Positions 37,247-40,300 of a stretch of DNA of 40,300 bases are shown here, piece after piece. This stretch comes from Holophagaceae bacterium (GTDB lineage: Bacteria > Acidobacteriota > Holophagae > Holophagales > Holophagaceae). The notes under the pieces are model-generated. The model saw only the letters and a program-made list of their open reading frames with translations. It had not been told where the DNA came from and searched no databases. Numbering within the stretch: the stretch's first letter is position 1; the number at the start of each line of letters is the position of its first letter. The translations under genes and the position numbers were made by a program. Location: contig PLUC01000116.1 of the NCBI GenBank assembly GCA_003165415.1, positions 1 to 40,300 on the forward strand, given 5' to 3'.

Positions 37247-39310
37247 GTGGGTTTTGAGGTGAGCATGGCATTTCCTTCCTGGCTGCGCCTGTGCGCAGCG
37301 ATGATTTTCATGGCGGGGCTCCTGGGGCTCAGCGACGGTTGCCACCACGGGGCCGGGGCGGCGACGGGCACCGTCTCGCTTTCCGGCTATATCACCTTCA
37401 ACCGGACGCCGGTGCTGTACAACGCCGCGGGTCAACCCACCGGGCTGGGCGCGACTCCCGTCACCTACCCGGCCCGGGGCGTGGTCGTGCGCGCGTTCCA
37501 GCTGGACTACGACGTCGACCAGAACGGCAAATCGATCCAGGTCTGGCACATGGCCGCCACCACCTCGACCGACATCAACGGCTACTACTCCTTCACCAAC
37601 TCGGTCTACGGGGGCTACGCCACCTTCGTGGAGGTCGACAGCGTCTTCCAGCAGGCCACGGGCCACCAGTCCATCGTCCAGGTGATCGCCGACGCCAACG
37701 GCCTCTCCAGCACGGTGCCGGAGCCGCAGCGGCCCATCTACGTGTTCCGGGAGGACGTGGGCGGCACGGTGGTGACCAGCCCGGTCGCCTCGGACCCCAC
37801 CCAGCCCTTTCCCGCGAGCGGCCAGTCCAACGTAGCCGTGATCTCGGCGAGCATCTCGCCGCTGAACATCATTCTGGGCTCCACTGACAACTGGCAGATC
37901 ACCGTGCCCAACTGGTACGTGCCGGGCACCAATCCCGCTTATCCCCTGGCCCAGGCCCCCCCCACCGGCAGCGTGAGCCTGGGCAGCGAGGTGCTCGGCA
38001 TCCTCGACAGCGCCTACCTGTTCTCATTCTGGTACGGGGACCCCACGCCCTCCCAGGTGGCCGGCGGCGCGCTGGACCTGCACTACTATCCGGGCCGCAC
38101 CGAGTCCCCCGTCCGCTCCTACGTCGTCTACAACCCCTCCCTGACCCCGCTGGCCTGGGACGGCACCAAGTTCCACTACTTCGCGACCCTGGCCGGAGGC
38201 CCGGTCGTGGACGACGGCTGGGACCAGGGGGTGATCTTCCCCATGCTGGCCCGCAACTTCCTGTTCGGCCAGGGCAAGACCAGCCTCTTCCCCACCGGCC
38301 AGAGCAGCACCCTCAGCGAGGCGCCGGACCTGGCGGTGGTGGACGGCATGGCCGACGCCATGGCCGCCACCCTGCTGACCACGCCCTTCCTGACCGATAT
38401 CACCTCGTCCACCCCGCTGACGCCCCGGGACATCCGGGTCATCCCGGCCCAGCCGGGCATCGGCTCCCCCGGGACCCTGGCCGCCGTGGCCTGGCAACTG
38501 TCCCTGGTGGGCAACTACATCACCCCCCCGGGCAACTATGCCACCTGGAGCTACCCCTGGAGCACCGGGAACCCCACCGGGCTCACCTACCCCCCGGTCA
38601 TGGCCACCCTCTTCGACCTGAGCTACCCCTACACCCAGTACCTGGGGGCCAACGGCACGGTCACCGAGTCCATCGACACCTCCAGCATCTTCGCCCAGGT
38701 GGGGCGCCTGCAGGACGCCCAGGACGGGCAGCCTGAGAACCTCGCGCCGCTGTTCCCGAATCTGACCCTGCTGACCCTGCTGTCCCCGTACAACATCTCC
38801 TGGCCCCAGACCCCCCAGACCTGGCCCTACATCGCGGCCGACTGGGACTCCACCACCAACCCGACCCCCGGCCCCCTGCTGGCCACCCTGCCCAGCTTCA
38901 CCCTGTCCATGGCCAACGCCCAGCCGGTTCCCAACCAGGCCCTGGCCAACCCGGCTTACACCGGCCCGGCCACCATCTATCCCAACGTCTCCCAGGGCGA
39001 GGTCGCCTACGCCAAGCTGTCCCTGTTCCTGGACCGTGCCTTCATCATGGGCATCAGCACCAACCCGACCCTGCCCCCGGGCGCCATCCTCGAAGTGGCG
39101 GTGGATCCGGCGATCACGCCCCCCTCGGCTTCCTATCTCCAGCCCCAGGGCCCGTTCCTGTTCACGGCCAGCAACATGGCCCCGGTCGCCTTCACCCTCC
39201 TGGGCAACCCCCCGGACTACACCAACCCGATCTGGCACTACTTCCGCTTCCGCATCCTCAGCCCCACCGCCGTGCAGCCCGATGTGCAAGTCACCGTCAC
39301 CCTCCAGTGA
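37247..39310 (+). CDS. Secreted lipoprotein of unknown function
   Basis: ATG at 37265 likely (MAFPSWLRLCAAMIFMAGLLGLSDGC, lipobox-like LSDGC); carboxypeptidase-regulatory-like N-terminal segment. Confidence 0.7.
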   Translation: MGFEVSMAFPSWLRLCAAMIFMAGLLGLSDGCHHGAGAATGTVSLSGYITFNRTPVLYNAAGQPTGLGATPVTYPARGVVVRAFQLDYDVDQNGKSIQVWHMAATTSTDINGYYSFTNSVYGGYATFVEVDSVFQQATGHQSIVQVIADANGLSSTVPEPQRPIYVFREDVGGTVVTSPVASDPTQPFPASGQSNVAVISASISPLNIILGSTDNWQITVPNWYVPGTNPAYPLAQAPPTGSVSLGSEVLGILDSAYLFSFWYGDPTPSQVAGGALDLHYYPGRTESPVRSYVVYNPSLTPLAWDGTKFHYFATLAGGPVVDDGWDQGVIFPMLARNFLFGQGKTSLFPTGQSSTLSEAPDLAVVDGMADAMAATLLTTPFLTDITSSTPLTPRDIRVIPAQPGIGSPGTLAAVAWQLSLVGNYITPPGNYATWSYPWSTGNPTGLTYPPVMATLFDLSYPYTQYLGANGTVTESIDTSSIFAQVGRLQDAQDGQPENLAPLFPNLTLLTLLSPYNISWPQTPQTWPYIAADWDSTTNPTPGPLLATLPSFTLSMANAQPVPNQALANPAYTGPATIYPNVSQGEVAYAKLSLFLDRAFIMGISTNPTLPPGAILEVAVDPAITPPSASYLQPQGPFLFTASNMAPVAFTLLGNPPDYTNPIWHYFRFRILSPTAVQPDVQVTVTLQ

Positions 39311-40130
39311 CCTGCCGCCGGACCTGGGCGCCGCCCTGGCCCGGATCCGGGAACGGGCGCCGTTCGTGCCGGAATTGGCCATCGTGCTGGGCTCCGGGCT
39401 GGGCGCCCTGGCCGCCTGCCCCGAAGCCGCCGCCGGCTTCCACCTGGACTTCACCGAGCTGGGCTTCCCGGCGCAGACGGTGCCGGGGCACACGGGCCGG
39501 CTGATCTTTTGCGAACTGGAGGGGCGCCGGGTGGTGCTCCAGGCCGGCCGGTTCCACGGCTACGAAGGCCACCCCATGGCCCTGGTCACCGGGTCCATGC
39601 GGCTCTACGGGCGCCTGGGGGTCAGGGCCGTGGTGCACACCAACGCCGCCGGGGCCGTCAACGCCGGGTTCCGGGTGGGCCAGCTGATGGTGCTCACCGA
39701 CCACATCAACCTCATGGGCGGCAATCCGCTCACCGGGCCCAACCTGGAACCGGGACCCCGGTTCCCGGACATGACCGCCGCCTACGACCCTGACCTGCGC
39801 CGGCAGCTGCACGGGGCGGCCGCGGCCCTGGGGCAGACCCTCCAGGAAGGGGTGTACGTGGCCGTTCCCGGCCCCAGCTTCGAGACCCCGGCTGAGATCC
39901 GGGCCTTCCGCGTCCTGGGCGCCGACGCCGTGGGCATGAGCACGGTCCCCGAGGTGATCGTGGCCCGCCAAGAGGGCCTGCGGGTCGCGGCCATCTCCTG
40001 CCTCTGCAACATGGCCGCCGGCATGCTGCCCCAGCCGCTCAGCCACCTGGAGGTGCTGGAGGCCGGCGCCGCCGCCGCGGGGGCCTTCGAGGCCCTGATC
40101 CGGGCTTTCCTGAAGAACCTGGTCCTCTAA
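39282..40130 (+). CDS. Purine nucleoside phosphorylase
   Basis: IVLGSGLGALAA, VPGHTGRL, GRFHGYEGHPM, VVHTNAAGAVNAGFRVGQLMVLTDHINLMGGNPLTGPN, VGMSTVPEVIVARQEGLRVAAISCLCNMAAG. Start within 39036..40130 ORF inferred; overlaps upstream gene. Confidence 0.93.
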   Translation: MCKSPSPSSDLPPDLGAALARIRERAPFVPELAIVLGSGLGALAACPEAAAGFHLDFTELGFPAQTVPGHTGRLIFCELEGRRVVLQAGRFHGYEGHPMALVTGSMRLYGRLGVRAVVHTNAAGAVNAGFRVGQLMVLTDHINLMGGNPLTGPNLEPGPRFPDMTAAYDPDLRRQLHGAAAALGQTLQEGVYVAVPGPSFETPAEIRAFRVLGADAVGMSTVPEVIVARQEGLRVAAISCLCNMAAGMLPQPLSHLEVLEAGAAAAGAFEALIRAFLKNLVL

Positions 40131-40136
40131 CGGCGC

Positions 40137-40240
40137 TAAGCCGTTGTCTAGAATTAACCTGAACAGGCCGTTTCGGCCCCGGTATAAGCAGCCGTAGCGG
40201 AATAGCCTGAACTGCACAGGCTATTCCACAACGGCTGCTA
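40137..40240 (+). repeat. Short palindromic repeat element, copy C
   Basis: AGCAGCCGTAGCGGAATAGCCTG-AACTGCA-CAGGCTATTCCACAACGGCTGCT, 23-bp stem with two mismatches; homologous to minus strand of 16291-16392. Confidence 0.8.
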
Positions 40241-40250
40241 ACCTGTTGAC

Positions 40251-40300
40251 ATGGCCAAGATCCGCGTGCTCTCCGACCAGGTCGCCAACCAGATCGCCGC
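40251..40300 (+). CDS. mutL: DNA mismatch repair protein MutL, N-terminal fragment (continues beyond window)
   Basis: MAKIRVLSDQVANQIAA matches the start of MutL (I..L...V...IAAGEV). Confidence 0.8.
   Translation, partial: MAKIRVLSDQVANQIA

Overview
High-GC chromosomal window with Acidobacteriota/Holophagae-like gene content (taxon is an inference from gene style only). Most of it is housekeeping: dnaK(3' end)-dnaJ-hspR-sigma70-DnaC/DnaA-like ATPase-RND exporter, midA-type methyltransferase, Fic, rplU-rpmA-obgE-nadD-rsfS, glutamate dehydrogenase, an outer-membrane barrel protein, gspF, kdsA, Lrp/AsnC, isochorismatase-like hydrolase, NFACT/RqcH-like, HU, moaA, recA, hybrid histidine kinase, PilZ protein, GT2, CPA2 antiporter, EnvC-like M23, HAD, moaC, LysM-M23, secreted lipoprotein, PNP and the mutL start. 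No tRNA, rRNA, CRISPR or transposase gene was found. The unusual content is three families of non-coding structured repeats. (1) Two related elements (6521-6902 and 11857-12110) have covarying hairpins and sit immediately 5' of ATGA start codons. Removing them in silico restores perfect gene junctions. This fits IscB-less HEARO/omega-RNA-type IS200/IS605-like elements. (2) Two ~420-430 bp cruciform-capable elements with ~75 bp inverted arms (17612-18030 and 24972-25400) each fill the gap between a convergent gene pair. (3) A ~80-105 nt palindromic element occurs in three copies (475-552, 16291-16392 minus, 40137-40240), with compensatory stem changes in the two closely related copies. None of these was checked against Rfam or ISfinder; the family assignments are hypotheses.
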